A stretch of 17,165 bases of DNA, from NCBI GenBank assembly GCA_045533485.1, contig JAZSHX010000033.1, positions 1-17,165 of the forward strand. Reading direction: 5' to 3'. Shown here piece after piece: positions 1 to 7,242 of the stretch. Numbering within the stretch: position 1 is the first letter of the stretch; the number at the start of each line of letters is the position of its first letter. The DNA is from Scatosoma sp045533485. GTDB taxonomy: Bacteria > Bacillota > Clostridia > Christensenellales > Borkfalkiaceae. A model generated the notes under the pieces. The model saw only the letters and a list, made by a program, of their open reading frames with translations. It was not told where the DNA came from and did not search any database. The translations under genes were made by a program, and so were the position numbers.

Positions 1-597
1 GTAATAGAAAAAGACGCGCGTGGGAATTGTCGGGCGATTGCCTGTGGTGTTATCACGACTCCCAAAGAAGAAACTTTGCCCGTGCGCTTGGCTATGCTCG
101 AAGAAAATCTGCGTAAAATTTTACAAGAATACAATCCCGACGAAATTTCTATGGAAGAATTATTTTTTTCCAAAAACATTACCACGGGTATTGCGGTTGC
201 GCACGCGCGCGGAGTTGCGCTTTTAACTTGCGTGAAAGGTTGCGGACGGTTATACGAATATACGCCTATGCAAATCAAACAAGCGATTACGGGGTACGGA
301 AAAGCGGATAAAAAGCAAATGCAATCGGTGGTCACTTCGCTGTTGAAATTAAAAGCAGTGCCCAAACCCGACGACGCGGCGGACGCTTTGGCGGTAGCGC
401 TGTGTCACGCGTTCACCAGCCGTTTCGGTGAACTGTTCGCGGTGGGTAATATGACCAGAACGAAAGGCAAAAACAGTTCCGCACAAGCAGTCGCGCTCAT
501 AGCGGAAGCGGAAAAACGCCGCGCGGAAAAAATCAAAGCCGCGCAGGCAAAGGCGAAAGCCAAACAACAAGTGCAGGATAAGGAAGAGAAAAAATGA
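1..597 (+). CDS. ruvC: Holliday junction resolvase RuvC (5' partial)
   Basis: RuvC is the endonuclease that cuts Holliday junctions held by RuvAB. The frame is open from base 1; the first visible residues (VIEKDARGNC) match the region just after the family's GYG motif, so roughly 17 N-terminal residues, including the first catalytic Asp, lie outside the window. The visible part has 198 codons. The second catalytic acid is the Glu at 154-156 (SMEELFF). The last two acids are the Asp codons at 373-375 and 382-384 within PDDAADALAVALCH. After the nuclease fold there is a basic Lys/Ala/Glu-rich tail of about 35 residues, longer than in E. coli RuvC and probably disordered or helical. The stop overlaps the ruvA start (ATGA at 594-597), so the two genes are translationally coupled. 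Confidence 0.97.
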   Translation, partial: VIEKDARGNCRAIACGVITTPKEETLPVRLAMLEENLRKILQEYNPDEISMEELFFSKNITTGIAVAHARGVALLTCVKGCGRLYEYTPMQIKQAITGYGKADKKQMQSVVTSLLKLKAVPKPDDAADALAVALCHAFTSRFGELFAVGNMTRTKGKNSSAQAVALIAEAEKRRAEKIKAAQAKAKAKQQVQDKEEKK

Positions 598-1208
598 TAG
601 CGTATTTGAAAGGGAGAGTGTTGACACTCACGGCGGAAACGGCGATTGTAGAAGTGGGCGGTATCGGGTATGAAGTGTACTGCTCCGGTAGCGCGTTCAA
701 AAAAGCCGCAGTGGGCGAAACGGTGGAATTGCACACCTATTTGCAAATAAAAGAAGACGGCGTAACGCTGTTCGGGTTTGCCAGCCCCAAGGAAAAGGAA
801 GTGTTCTTAAAGCTCATTGAAGTTTCGGGCGTTGGGCCTAAGCTGGGTATCGCGGTGCTTACGGGCTTGACCGCGGACGAATTTGCCACGGCAGTGGCTA
901 CGGCGGACGTAAAACGCCTTGCTTCAGTCAAAGGGCTTGGGAAAAAGACGGCGGAAAAAATCGTGTTAGAGCTCAACGGCAAAATTTCGGCGGCGGAAGT
1001 GATCAACGCCAGCGCCGATCCCATCACGGCGGCGATGCAGGCGGCGGCAGAGCCTGCGCTGTCGAGAGAAGACGAAGACGCGGTTTCCGCGCTTATGGGC
1101 TTGGGCTTTACTAAAAACGAAAGCGTGCAAGCTGTCAAACGCGCCAAGGAAACGGGAGCGAAAACGACGGAAGAGATTATTCGCAAAGCGTTGCAAAACG
1201 CTTTTTGA
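594..1208 (+). CDS. ruvA: Holliday junction branch migration protein RuvA
   Basis: RuvA binds the four-way junction and loads the RuvB motor. The 204-residue protein has the normal family length. It starts with the OB-fold domain (MIAYLKGRVL; GGIGYEVYC at 22-30). Two helix-hairpin-helix motifs follow, around residues 77-90 (SGVGPKLGIAVL) and 113-127 (KGLGKKTAEKIVLEL). The C-terminal domain III (about 158-204, MGLGFTKNESVQAVKRA) is the RuvB-contacting module. The start is fixed by the 4-bp ATGA overlap with ruvC. It lies in the ruvC-ruvA-ruvB-queA operon, 12 nt before ruvB. No odd features seen. Confidence 0.98.
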   Translation: MIAYLKGRVLTLTAETAIVEVGGIGYEVYCSGSAFKKAAVGETVELHTYLQIKEDGVTLFGFASPKEKEVFLKLIEVSGVGPKLGIAVLTGLTADEFATAVATADVKRLASVKGLGKKTAEKIVLELNGKISAAEVINASADPITAAMQAAAEPALSREDEDAVSALMGLGFTKNESVQAVKRAKETGAKTTEEIIRKALQNAF

Positions 1209-1220
1209 TAAGGAGCGATT

Positions 1221-2276
1221 ATGTTTGAAGAAGATTTTGTCAGCGACGAAAGCTTAATCGTCAGCACGAAAACGGAATACGACGCGGAAGAAAACGTACT
1301 GCGCCCCAAAACGATGGCGGATTACGTCGGGCAAAGCAAAGTCAAGGAAAATTTAGGCGTGTATATCGAAGCGGCGAAAGCGCGCGGCGAAGCGCTGGAC
1401 CACGTGCTGTTATACGGCCCCCCCGGCTTGGGGAAAACCACGCTTTCGCATATCATTGCCAACGAAATGGGCGTAGCCATTAAAATGACCAGCGGCCCTG
1501 CCATTGAGCGTTCGGGCGATTTGGCGGCGATTTTGACCAACTTAAACGAAGGCGACGTGCTGTTTATCGACGAAATTCACCGCCTGCATAGAAGCGTGGA
1601 AGAAATTTTATATTCGGCGATGGAAGATTATGCGCTCGACTTAATCGTAGGCAAAGGCCCGTCCGCGCGCAATATTCGTTTCACGCTTAATAAATTTACG
1701 CTGGTCGGCGCGACCACCAAGGTGGGTATGCTTGCGCCCCCGTTACGCGATAGATTCGGTATCATTAACCGCTTGGAAATTTACACGCCTGCGGAGCTCA
1801 AAGAAATCGTGCTCCGTTCGGCAAATGCGCTGGATATTTCCATCGACGACGCAGGCGCGGACGAAATTGCGCGCCGCAGCCGCGGTACGCCCCGTATCGC
1901 CAACCGACTTTTGAAACGCGTGCGCGATTTTGCGGCAGTCAAGGGCAACGCGACCATCACGCAAGCGGACGCAAAGTTTGCGCTTGCACGCTTGGAAATC
2001 GACGACTTGGGTTTGGATCAAACGGACAGAAGCCTGCTCCGCGCGCTCATTGAAAAGTTCGGCGGCGGGCCTGCGGGTTTGGAAACGCTTGCCGCAACGA
2101 CGGGCGAAGACGCCAACACCATCGAAGACGTGTACGAGCCGTATCTTTTACAGCTTGGGTTTATCGCGCGTACTTCGCGCGGCAGAATTTGCTTAAAAGA
2201 CGGTTACAGGCACATGGGCATCGAACCCAGCTTAAAAGCCAAAAAGCAAATGTCTATCTTTGAATCGGACGAATAA
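1221..2276 (+). CDS. ruvB: Holliday junction branch migration ATPase RuvB
   Basis: RuvB is the hexameric AAA+ motor that drives branch migration with RuvA. The protein is 351 residues long. Walker A is GPPGLGKT at 66-73, Walker B is LFIDEIH around 114-120, sensor 1 is LVGATT at 161-166, and the arginine-finger segment is LRDRFG at 175-180. Sensor 2 lies in SRGTPRIANRLLKRVRDF (about 218-235), and a winged-helix DNA-binding domain follows to the C-terminus (RTSRGRICLKDGYRHMG). The ATG at 1221 has AAGGAG at 1210-1215 directly upstream. The segment before the arginine finger reads TTKVGMLAPPLRDRFG, where TTRAGLLSAPLRDRFG is usual; this is a mild variation that keeps the functional residues. Confidence 0.98.
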   Translation: MFEEDFVSDESLIVSTKTEYDAEENVLRPKTMADYVGQSKVKENLGVYIEAAKARGEALDHVLLYGPPGLGKTTLSHIIANEMGVAIKMTSGPAIERSGDLAAILTNLNEGDVLFIDEIHRLHRSVEEILYSAMEDYALDLIVGKGPSARNIRFTLNKFTLVGATTKVGMLAPPLRDRFGIINRLEIYTPAELKEIVLRSANALDISIDDAGADEIARRSRGTPRIANRLLKRVRDFAAVKGNATITQADAKFALARLEIDDLGLDQTDRSLLRALIEKFGGGPAGLETLAATTGEDANTIEDVYEPYLLQLGFIARTSRGRICLKDGYRHMGIEPSLKAKKQMSIFESDE

Positions 2277-2278
2277 TT

Positions 2279-3313
2279 ATGCAAAAAGTACAGTATAAAA
2301 AAAGCGATTTTTATTACCATTTGCCCGAAGAACGAATCGCGCAAACGCCGGCTATGCCCCGTGATTCTTCGCGGCTTTTGGTGTATCATAAAGATAAAAA
2401 GATTTTAGAAGATAAAATTTTTCGCGACGTAATCGATTATTTACAGGCAGGCGACGTGCTTGTCGTCAACAACACCAAGGTTATTCCCGCGCGCGTGTAC
2501 GCGAAAACGGAGCACGGCGGCAACGTGGAAATTTTGCTGTTAAAGCGTCACGATTTGAAAGTGTGGGAAGTGCTGATGCGCCCGGGCAAAAAGGGCAAAA
2601 TCGGCACGAAAATGACTGTCAACGACGAACTTTCCTTTACCGTTACGGGCATTACAGATTCAGGGGAACGCATCGTCGAATTTGCCTACGACGGCGCTTT
2701 TGAAGACATTTTATCGCGCGTAGGTACCATGCCCTTGCCCCCGTATATCAAGGAAAAGCTTGCCGACCAAGCGCGGTATAACACCGTGTATTCCAAGGTA
2801 GACGGCAGTGCCGCCGCGCCCACGGCAGGCTTGCATTTCACGCCCGAGCTTATGCAAAAAATCAAGGACAAGGGCGTGCAGGTAGCCGAGGTTTTGTTGC
2901 ACGTGGGGCTTGGTACGTTCCGTCCCGTGAGCGAAGACATCATCACCGACCATAAAATGCACGCGGAATTTTACCAAGTGGGCGAAGATGCGGCGAAAAT
3001 TATCAACGCCGCGAAAAAAGAAGGGCGCAGAGTGATTGCCGTGGGTACGACGTCCGTGCGTACCTTGGAAAGCGTAGCCGACGAAAACGGGCTTGTGCGC
3101 GCGTGCAGCGGCAACACGGAAATTTTCTTGTATCCCCCCTATAAAATGAAATGCGTCGACGCGCTTATCACCAACTTCCACCTGCCCGAAAGTACGCTGA
3201 TTATGCTTGTCGCTTGCTTGACGGGCAGGGAAGAGATTTTGTCCGTGTATGAATACGCGGTGAAAAACTCTTATAGATTTTTTTCCTTCGGCGACGCTTG
3301 TTTGATTTTATAA
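2279..3313 (+). CDS. queA: S-adenosylmethionine:tRNA ribosyltransferase-isomerase QueA
   Basis: QueA transfers and isomerises the ribosyl moiety of SAM onto preQ1 at the wobble position of GUN-anticodon tRNAs, making epoxyqueuosine. The protein is 344 residues, as expected. Family motifs are present in order: QTPAMPRDSSRLLV (22-35), GDVLVVNNTKVIPARV (58-73), MPLPPYI (151-157), the signature GSAAAPTAGLHFT (176-188), TDHKMHAEFY (223-232), GTTSVRTLE (256-264) and TNFHLPESTL (298-307). The end reads YRFFSFGDACLI, with Cys where Met is common. The ATG is 2 nt after the ruvB stop and I see no convincing ribosome binding site, so translation is probably coupled to ruvB. The product is the substrate of QueH, encoded at 10070-10693. 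Confidence 0.97.
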   Translation: MQKVQYKKSDFYYHLPEERIAQTPAMPRDSSRLLVYHKDKKILEDKIFRDVIDYLQAGDVLVVNNTKVIPARVYAKTEHGGNVEILLLKRHDLKVWEVLMRPGKKGKIGTKMTVNDELSFTVTGITDSGERIVEFAYDGAFEDILSRVGTMPLPPYIKEKLADQARYNTVYSKVDGSAAAPTAGLHFTPELMQKIKDKGVQVAEVLLHVGLGTFRPVSEDIITDHKMHAEFYQVGEDAAKIINAAKKEGRRVIAVGTTSVRTLESVADENGLVRACSGNTEIFLYPPYKMKCVDALITNFHLPESTLIMLVACLTGREEILSVYEYAVKNSYRFFSFGDACLIL

Positions 3314-3388
3314 CGCTTCGAAATACAGCGTTGGCACTCGCTCACGTACTACGCGGTACGCTCGCTCGCGCCGCCTTGTCTTTCTCGG

Positions 3389-3477
3389 TTCTAAAACCAA
3401 ACACAACCCAAAGCTTTAACCTGTTCGCTTCTAAAACCAAACGTAATTGTCTGTTTCGCGACCTGCTATTTCTAAAA
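3389..3477. repeat. Short direct repeats in the queA-dtxR gap
   Basis: TTCTAAAACCAAAC occurs at 3389-3402 and again at 3429-3442, exactly 40 bp apart. A shorter copy, TTCTAAAA, follows at 3470-3477, another 41 bp on. The sequence between the copies is not conserved. Just upstream (3334-3375) is a pyrimidine-rich stretch with repeated CGCTC and an inner GTAC-N6-GTAC inversion. Open frames here have no recognisable protein signature. I read the 3314-3525 gap as non-coding and possibly a copy of a dispersed repeat family. It must also hold the promoter of the regulator at 3526, but I see no convincing -35/-10 pair. Confidence 0.5.
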
Positions 3478-3525
3478 TAATGCACCATACGCACACGCGC
3501 GTACATAATATACAAGGGAAAAATT

Positions 3526-3903
3526 ATGAGAGAAACAATCAAAAAAAGTCAATCCATCGAAGATTATTTAGAAAGTGTGTACCTGCTTGCCAAGGAAAAG
3601 CAAACGGTGCACCGCATCGACGTGGCGAAGCGTATGAACGTTTCGCAGGCGGCGGTGAATAAAGCCGTCAAAAACTTGGTTGCCAAAGCGTACGTGTACG
3701 AAGACGGCAAGCATTTGTATCTAACAAAAGACGGCGAAAAATACGCGGCGGAAATTTATCAGCGCCATTGTCTTTTGCGCGCGTTTTTAGAAAAAATCGG
3801 CGTAGCCCCTGCCACGGCAGAGCAGGACGCTTGCCACATGGAACACGTTTTGTCGGGCCAAACGTTTGAAGCCATCAAAGCATTATACGAAAAAATCAAC
3901 TAA
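3526..3903 (+). CDS. DtxR/MntR-family metal-dependent transcriptional regulator
   Basis: This 125-residue protein has the DtxR-family winged-helix domain (about 8-70; recognition helix near VSQAAVNKAVKNLVAKA, 39-55) and dimerisation domain (about 72-125). It lacks the C-terminal SH3-like domain of DtxR/IdeR, as MntR does. By alignment with known members, the likely metal ligands are D13 and E16 (EDYLE), H81, C103, E106 and H107 (CHMEH). Asp at the first site is MntR-like; Cys at 103 is DtxR-like. The start is supported by AAGGG at 3514-3518, 7 nt before ATG. Its position directly upstream of feoA, separated by two palindromes, argues for an iron-responsive feo repressor, though Mn sensing is not excluded by sequence. 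Confidence 0.92.
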   Translation: MRETIKKSQSIEDYLESVYLLAKEKQTVHRIDVAKRMNVSQAAVNKAVKNLVAKAYVYEDGKHLYLTKDGEKYAAEIYQRHCLLRAFLEKIGVAPATAEQDACHMEHVLSGQTFEAIKALYEKIN

Positions 3904-3906
3904 AAA

Positions 3907-3920
3907 CCAAAAATTTTTGG
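3907..3920. promoter_or_regulatory. AT-rich 14-bp palindrome after the dtxR-like stop
   Basis: CCAAAAATTTTTGG is a perfect palindrome beginning 3 nt after the stop codon. A run of six T (3926-3931) follows after a short gap. It could act as a weak terminator for the regulator gene, but the hairpin would be short and AT-rich. It does not match the TTAACC-N2-GGTTAA operators downstream. Function uncertain. Confidence 0.3.
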
Positions 3921-3929
3921 GGAAATTTT

Positions 3930-3943
3930 TTAACCAAGGTTAA
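3930..3943. promoter_or_regulatory. Putative DtxR-type operator 1 (upstream of the feo promoter)
   Basis: TTAACC-AA-GGTTAA is a perfect 6+6 inverted repeat with a 2-bp centre. It ends 7 bp before the -35 hexamer of the feo promoter. The same TTAACC-N2-GGTTAA core recurs at 4024-4037, inside the larger palindrome at 4018-4043. Inverted repeats of this size are typical binding sites of dimeric DtxR-family repressors, and such a repressor is encoded next door. The assignment is inference from symmetry and position. Confidence 0.7.
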
Positions 3944-3950
3944 TTTTTTG

Positions 3951-3979
3951 TTGACAAACACATAAAATAGTAGTAAAAT
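3951..3979 (+). promoter_or_regulatory. Promoter of the feo operon
   Basis: A consensus -35 TTGACA (3951-3956) and a -10 TAAAAT (3974-3979) are separated by the ideal 17 bp, so transcription should start near 3986. This gives a 5' leader of about 74 nt before feoA. The promoter sits between two matching palindromes, so a bound repressor could block it from both sides. Confidence 0.8.
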
Positions 3980-4017
3980 ATAAAACGGTTGAACGAAATC
4001 GACCTTTTTATTGATAG

Positions 4018-4043
4018 TAAAACTTAACCGCGGTTAAGTTTTA
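4018..4043. promoter_or_regulatory. Putative DtxR-type operator 2 (26-bp perfect palindrome in the feo leader)
   Basis: Each arm is 13 bp: the left arm is TAAAACTTAACCG and the right arm is its exact reverse complement. The centre contains TTAACC-GC-GGTTAA, the same core as operator 1. The centres of the two operators (about 3936.5 and 4030.5) are 94 bp apart, close to nine DNA turns, which would suit cooperative binding or looping. The palindrome lies downstream of the predicted start of transcription and just before the feoA AAGGAG (4047-4052). As RNA it could also fold near the ribosome binding site, but perfect symmetry with no loop favours a DNA operator. Confidence 0.75.
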
Positions 4044-4059
4044 GAAAAGGAGAAAGTAT

Positions 4060-4281
4060 ATGAAGTTGTTATCACAGCTGTCCGTTGGCGAAAGCGGAGA
4101 AGTAGTAGCGGTAAAGGGCGAAGGAGCGGTGCGCCGCCGTTTGTTTGATATGGGCATCACCCCCGGCGCGCAAGTGTATTTGAGAAAAAAAGCGCCCCTT
4201 GGCGATCCCATCGAAATTTCCCTGCGTGGGTACGAATTGACGCTTAGAAAAGCGGAAGCGGCGCACGTAGAAATCAAATAA
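4060..4281 (+). CDS. feoA: Ferrous iron transport protein FeoA
   Basis: FeoA is a small cytosolic SH3-like protein needed for FeoB-dependent Fe(II) uptake. The 73-residue protein has the family pattern: a Leu-rich start (LLSQLSVGESGEVV), RRRLFDMGITPGAQVYLRKKAPLGDPI around 25-51, and a closing ISLRGYELTLRKAEA. The start is supported by AAGGAG at 4047-4052. It ends 12 nt before feoB. It is the first gene behind the putative DtxR-controlled promoter. The regulator upstream lacks an SH3 domain, whereas FeoA is a stand-alone relative of that domain; this is a known family relationship, not evidence of function here. Confidence 0.96.
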   Translation: MKLLSQLSVGESGEVVAVKGEGAVRRRLFDMGITPGAQVYLRKKAPLGDPIEISLRGYELTLRKAEAAHVEIK

Positions 4282-4293
4282 GGTAGGTATAAA

Positions 4294-6609
4294 ATGTTAA
4301 ATTTTGCATTAGCAGGCAATCCAAATTGCGGAAAAACCACGCTGTTCAACGCGCTCACGGGTAGTACGGCGCACGTAGGCAACTGGCCCGGGGTTACGGT
4401 AGATAAACGCGTCGGCGTATATAAAAAGGGCGAAGAGCCGATAAATATCGTCGATTTGCCGGGTATTTATTCGCTTTCCCCTTACACGCCCGAAGAAGTG
4501 ATTGCGCGTAACTTTATTTTGGAAGAACATCCCGATTGCGTGATCAATATCGTGGACGCAACAAACTTAGAGCGTAATTTATATTTAACCACACAGCTTA
4601 TGGAGCTGTCCGTGCCTATGGTGTTGGCGCTCAATATGACGGACGTGTTGGATAAAAACGGCGACAAAATCGACGTACGCGCGCTGGAAAAACGTATCGG
4701 TTTACCCGTAGTGGAAATTTCCGCGCTCAAAGAAACCAACGTGGACGCGCTGATGCAGCGCGCCGTGCAAGCGGTGAAGGACGGCAGGGAAGCAAGCAGT
4801 GTGCTTACGCTCAGCAAGCTTGGCTCGGCAATTTCCAACGCAAAAATCGCCCTGCAATTAAAGGGAGTAGACGCGCCCTTGTTTCACGCGGTAAAGCTGG
4901 TGGAAAAGGACGAAATCGAAGTAAAAAACCACCCTGCGGAAGCCACTGCGGCGCAGGCGTTTATCCGTCAAAACGTAAAGGGCGGCGAAGCGTTAGACGT
5001 GGAAGCCGTAGTTGCCGACGAACGCTATAAATACATAACGGCGCATTATTCTTCTACGCTCACGCGTGCAAGAAAAGCGCACGTAGGCGAGATGACCGCG
5101 TCCGATAAAGCGGATAAAGTGCTTACGCATAAATGGTTTGGTATTCCCATTTTCCTTGTCGTTTTGTTTGCAATTTTCCACTTGACGTTCTCGGAAAATT
5201 TACTGTATTTGGGCAGTATTATCCCTGCCTTTGGCGAGTGGGCAGGTAAAATGAGCGAAACGACGGTGGGCGCAATTTTCTTTGCGGGCGGCTTGAACTC
5301 TCCGGGCGTTATCTTATATAACGCGCTTGGCTTGCTCACGGCAAGCATAGGGGAGTGGCTGACGGTCGGCTTGGAAGCGTTGAACGCGAACTCGGCGCTG
5401 ATCGGTTTGGTATGCGACGGCGTGTGGGGCGGTATTTCGTCCGTGCTTTCCTTCCTGCCGCAAATTTTGGTGCTGTTTTTGTTCTTCTCCATTTTGGAAG
5501 ACACGGGCTATATGGCGCGCGTAGCGTTTATGCTGGATAGAATTTTCCGCCGTTTCGGCGTTTCGGGCAGGGCGTTTATGCCTATGATTATGGGCTTTGG
5601 CTGTTCCGTTCCTGCTATGATTAACACCAGAACGATGGCGGACGAGAGAGAAAGAGAAGCGACGCTTCGCGTAATTCCTTTCTTCTCCTGTGGCGCGAAA
5701 ATGCCCATTTTGCTTGCCATTTCTGGCGGTATCGTACAATGGTTTGGCGTGGGGAATGCCGACGTAATCACCTATTCGATGTATCTTTTGGGTATCGTGA
5801 CGGCGCTTGTGTCCTTGCTGATTATGCGCAACACGACGATGCGCGGCGAGGCGTCTCCGTTTATTATGGAATTGCCCACCTATCACTTGCCCGGCTTCAA
5901 GAGCTTAATGCTCCACCTTTGGGATAAGGCGAAACACTTTATCCATAAAGCGTTCACGATTATTATGGCGTCGTGTATCGTCGTTTGGTTCTTATCCAAC
6001 TTTGGTTGGGACTGGAGATATCTTGGCGAAGAAAATATGAACGAGTCCATTCTCGCGTCCGTCGGTAAGTTAATTCAACCGCTGTTCACGCCGCTTGGCT
6101 TTGGTTCGCAATTGTCTAATCAAGGCTGGGTATTCGCCGTTGCGGCAGTAACGGGCTTGATTGCAAAGGAAGACGTTATCGCAACCTTCGGTACGCTCGC
6201 CGCTTGTATTTTTGCCGGCTTTACGGGCGCGACGGAAGACGGCGTTTACGAAGTGACGGTGATGATTGCGCAAACGGGTATCACCATTCCTGCGCTCATT
6301 TCCTTTATCGCCTTTAATATGTTGACAATCCCTTGCTTTGCGGCGGTCGCAACAGCGAAAGGGGAAGTGGGCAAAGGCAAATTTAGATGGACGCTTTTGT
6401 TCTGGATTTTCACGTCGTACTTAGCTTCTACTATCGTGTATACAGTGGGCAGCAGGGCTTGGACGATCGCTATTTGGCTTGCCTTGGCTGTCGCCACTGG
6501 CGTAGGTATCGTTTGGTATAATAAGGCGCAGGACAAAAAGGCAAAAAATAAGCGTATTTACCCAAAACAAAGGGGCGGGTACGCAATTAAAAGGAGAAAA
6601 TCACAGTGA
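4294..6609 (+). CDS. feoB: Ferrous iron transporter FeoB
   Basis: FeoB is the inner-membrane Fe(II) transporter with an N-terminal G domain. The 771-residue protein has G1 GNPNCGKT (8-15), G3 DLPG (54-57), G4 NMTD (114-117) and G5 SAL (143-145). A helical linker follows to about residue 270, then a polytopic membrane domain with the family's two Gate-like regions, including GFGCSVPAMINTRT and SCGAKMPILL, and later GLIAKEDVIATFG. The start has AGGTAGG upstream at 4281-4287. The last 25-30 residues form a basic hydrophilic tail (KKAKNKRIYPKQRGGYAIKRR). Its coding DNA nearly matches the 5' arm of the terminator near 7250 (see findings). The stop overlaps the next gene's GTG (GTGA). Confidence 0.98.
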   Translation: MLNFALAGNPNCGKTTLFNALTGSTAHVGNWPGVTVDKRVGVYKKGEEPINIVDLPGIYSLSPYTPEEVIARNFILEEHPDCVINIVDATNLERNLYLTTQLMELSVPMVLALNMTDVLDKNGDKIDVRALEKRIGLPVVEISALKETNVDALMQRAVQAVKDGREASSVLTLSKLGSAISNAKIALQLKGVDAPLFHAVKLVEKDEIEVKNHPAEATAAQAFIRQNVKGGEALDVEAVVADERYKYITAHYSSTLTRARKAHVGEMTASDKADKVLTHKWFGIPIFLVVLFAIFHLTFSENLLYLGSIIPAFGEWAGKMSETTVGAIFFAGGLNSPGVILYNALGLLTASIGEWLTVGLEALNANSALIGLVCDGVWGGISSVLSFLPQILVLFLFFSILEDTGYMARVAFMLDRIFRRFGVSGRAFMPMIMGFGCSVPAMINTRTMADEREREATLRVIPFFSCGAKMPILLAISGGIVQWFGVGNADVITYSMYLLGIVTALVSLLIMRNTTMRGEASPFIMELPTYHLPGFKSLMLHLWDKAKHFIHKAFTIIMASCIVVWFLSNFGWDWRYLGEENMNESILASVGKLIQPLFTPLGFGSQLSNQGWVFAVAAVTGLIAKEDVIATFGTLAACIFAGFTGATEDGVYEVTVMIAQTGITIPALISFIAFNMLTIPCFAAVATAKGEVGKGKFRWTLLFWIFTSYLASTIVYTVGSRAWTIAIWLALAVATGVGIVWYNKAQDKKAKNKRIYPKQRGGYAIKRRKSQ

Positions 6610-6788
6610 CGTGGATAGATATAGTGATTATAATCGCCGCGGCGGCGGTGGTAACAAGCGCCGTTGTCGGTGCAATTGTGCGCAAGAAAAAAGGCGAAAC
6701 GGGCTGTGGCTGTAGCTGTAAAAACTGTCCAAGCGCCTGCGCTTGTAACGCCGTGCAAAAGCAAACAAAGGAAGAAGAAAATGTATAA
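6606..6788 (+). CDS. FeoB-associated Cys-rich membrane protein
   Basis: This 60-residue protein starts at GTG, 4 bp inside the feoB 3' end, with AAGGAG at 6591-6596 and 9 nt spacing. It has one N-terminal membrane helix (about 4-24), a basic stretch RKKKG (26-30), then a Cys-rich segment with Cys at 34, 36, 38, 41, 45 and 47, and a hydrophilic tail. Small proteins with one membrane segment followed by a CxC-rich tail are regularly encoded after feoB in Firmicutes and are annotated as FeoB-associated Cys-rich proteins. A role in metal handling at the transporter is inferred. The 3' end overlaps the following phosphatase by 8 nt, so all four genes are tightly coupled. Confidence 0.88.
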   Translation: MTWIDIVIIIAAAAVVTSAVVGAIVRKKKGETGCGCSCKNCPSACACNAVQKQTKEEENV

Positions 6789-7239
6789 AATCAATTTCGT
6801 GTGTCACGGCAACATTTGCCGTTCGCCGATGGCGGAATATCTTTTCAAGGATATGGTCAAAAAGGCAGGCAGGGAAAAAGAATTTTTCATTTGCTCCACC
6901 GCAGTGAGCAGTGAAGAAATTTGGGGCGGCATGGGCAATCCCGTCTATCCGCCCGTGAAAAAATTGCTTGCGTCGTTGGGTATTTCCTGCGAAGAAAAGC
7001 GCGCCAAACAGCTGACCAAGCAGGATGGAGAAGCTTGCGATTTGTTGCTTTGTATGGACGATAGCAATGTGGAAAGGGCGAAGCGTATCGTAGGCGAAAG
7101 CAACGCGCACAAATGCAAAAAATTGCTTTCCTTTGCAGGGGAAAACGCCAACGTTGCCGACCCTTGGTACACCCGTGATTTTTCCGCTTGTTATCAAGAC
7201 ATTATGCGTGGACTTACCGCGCTGTTACAAAGCTTATAA
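6781..7239 (+). CDS. Low-molecular-weight protein tyrosine phosphatase
   Basis: The 152-residue protein has the P-loop CX5R near its start (C8-HGNIC-R14, followed by SPMAEYLF) and the general-acid loop DPWYTRDF with D127. Length and order match the LMW-PTP/arsenate reductase fold family. Start choice: the frame is open farther upstream, but the ATG at 6781 is preceded by AAGGAAGAAG and puts the Cys P-loop at the usual residue 8. The upstream part of the frame overlaps the Cys-rich gene out of frame. Substrate unknown; the family acts on phosphotyrosine proteins or small phosphoesters. It is the last gene of the feo transcript and is followed by a strong terminator. A link to iron uptake is only positional. 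Confidence 0.93.
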   Translation: MYKINFVCHGNICRSPMAEYLFKDMVKKAGREKEFFICSTAVSSEEIWGGMGNPVYPPVKKLLASLGISCEEKRAKQLTKQDGEACDLLLCMDDSNVERAKRIVGESNAHKCKKLLSFAGENANVADPWYTRDFSACYQDIMRGLTALLQSL

Positions 7240-7242
7240 GAA

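Noticed and set aside
3298..3480. 60-residue open frame overlapping the end of queA
   Set aside because: It has no ribosome binding site or protein signature and runs through the repeat-rich gap, so it is treated as non-coding.
3987..4004. Stem-loop GGTTGA/TCGACC followed by TTTTT, resembling a small terminator in the feo leader
   Set aside because: The stem has only six pairs including a G-U, and it begins at the predicted transcript start, so RNA polymerase could not terminate there sensibly.
5314..5886. 190-residue open frame on the minus strand inside feoB
   Set aside because: Its sequence is His/Arg/Asn-rich, as expected for the complement of a membrane protein gene. It has no ribosome binding site and no family motif.
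6664..6780. Upstream extension of the phosphatase frame
   Set aside because: The P-loop Cys belongs near residue 8. The extension overlaps the Cys-rich gene out of frame, and the ATG at 6781 has its own ribosome binding site.
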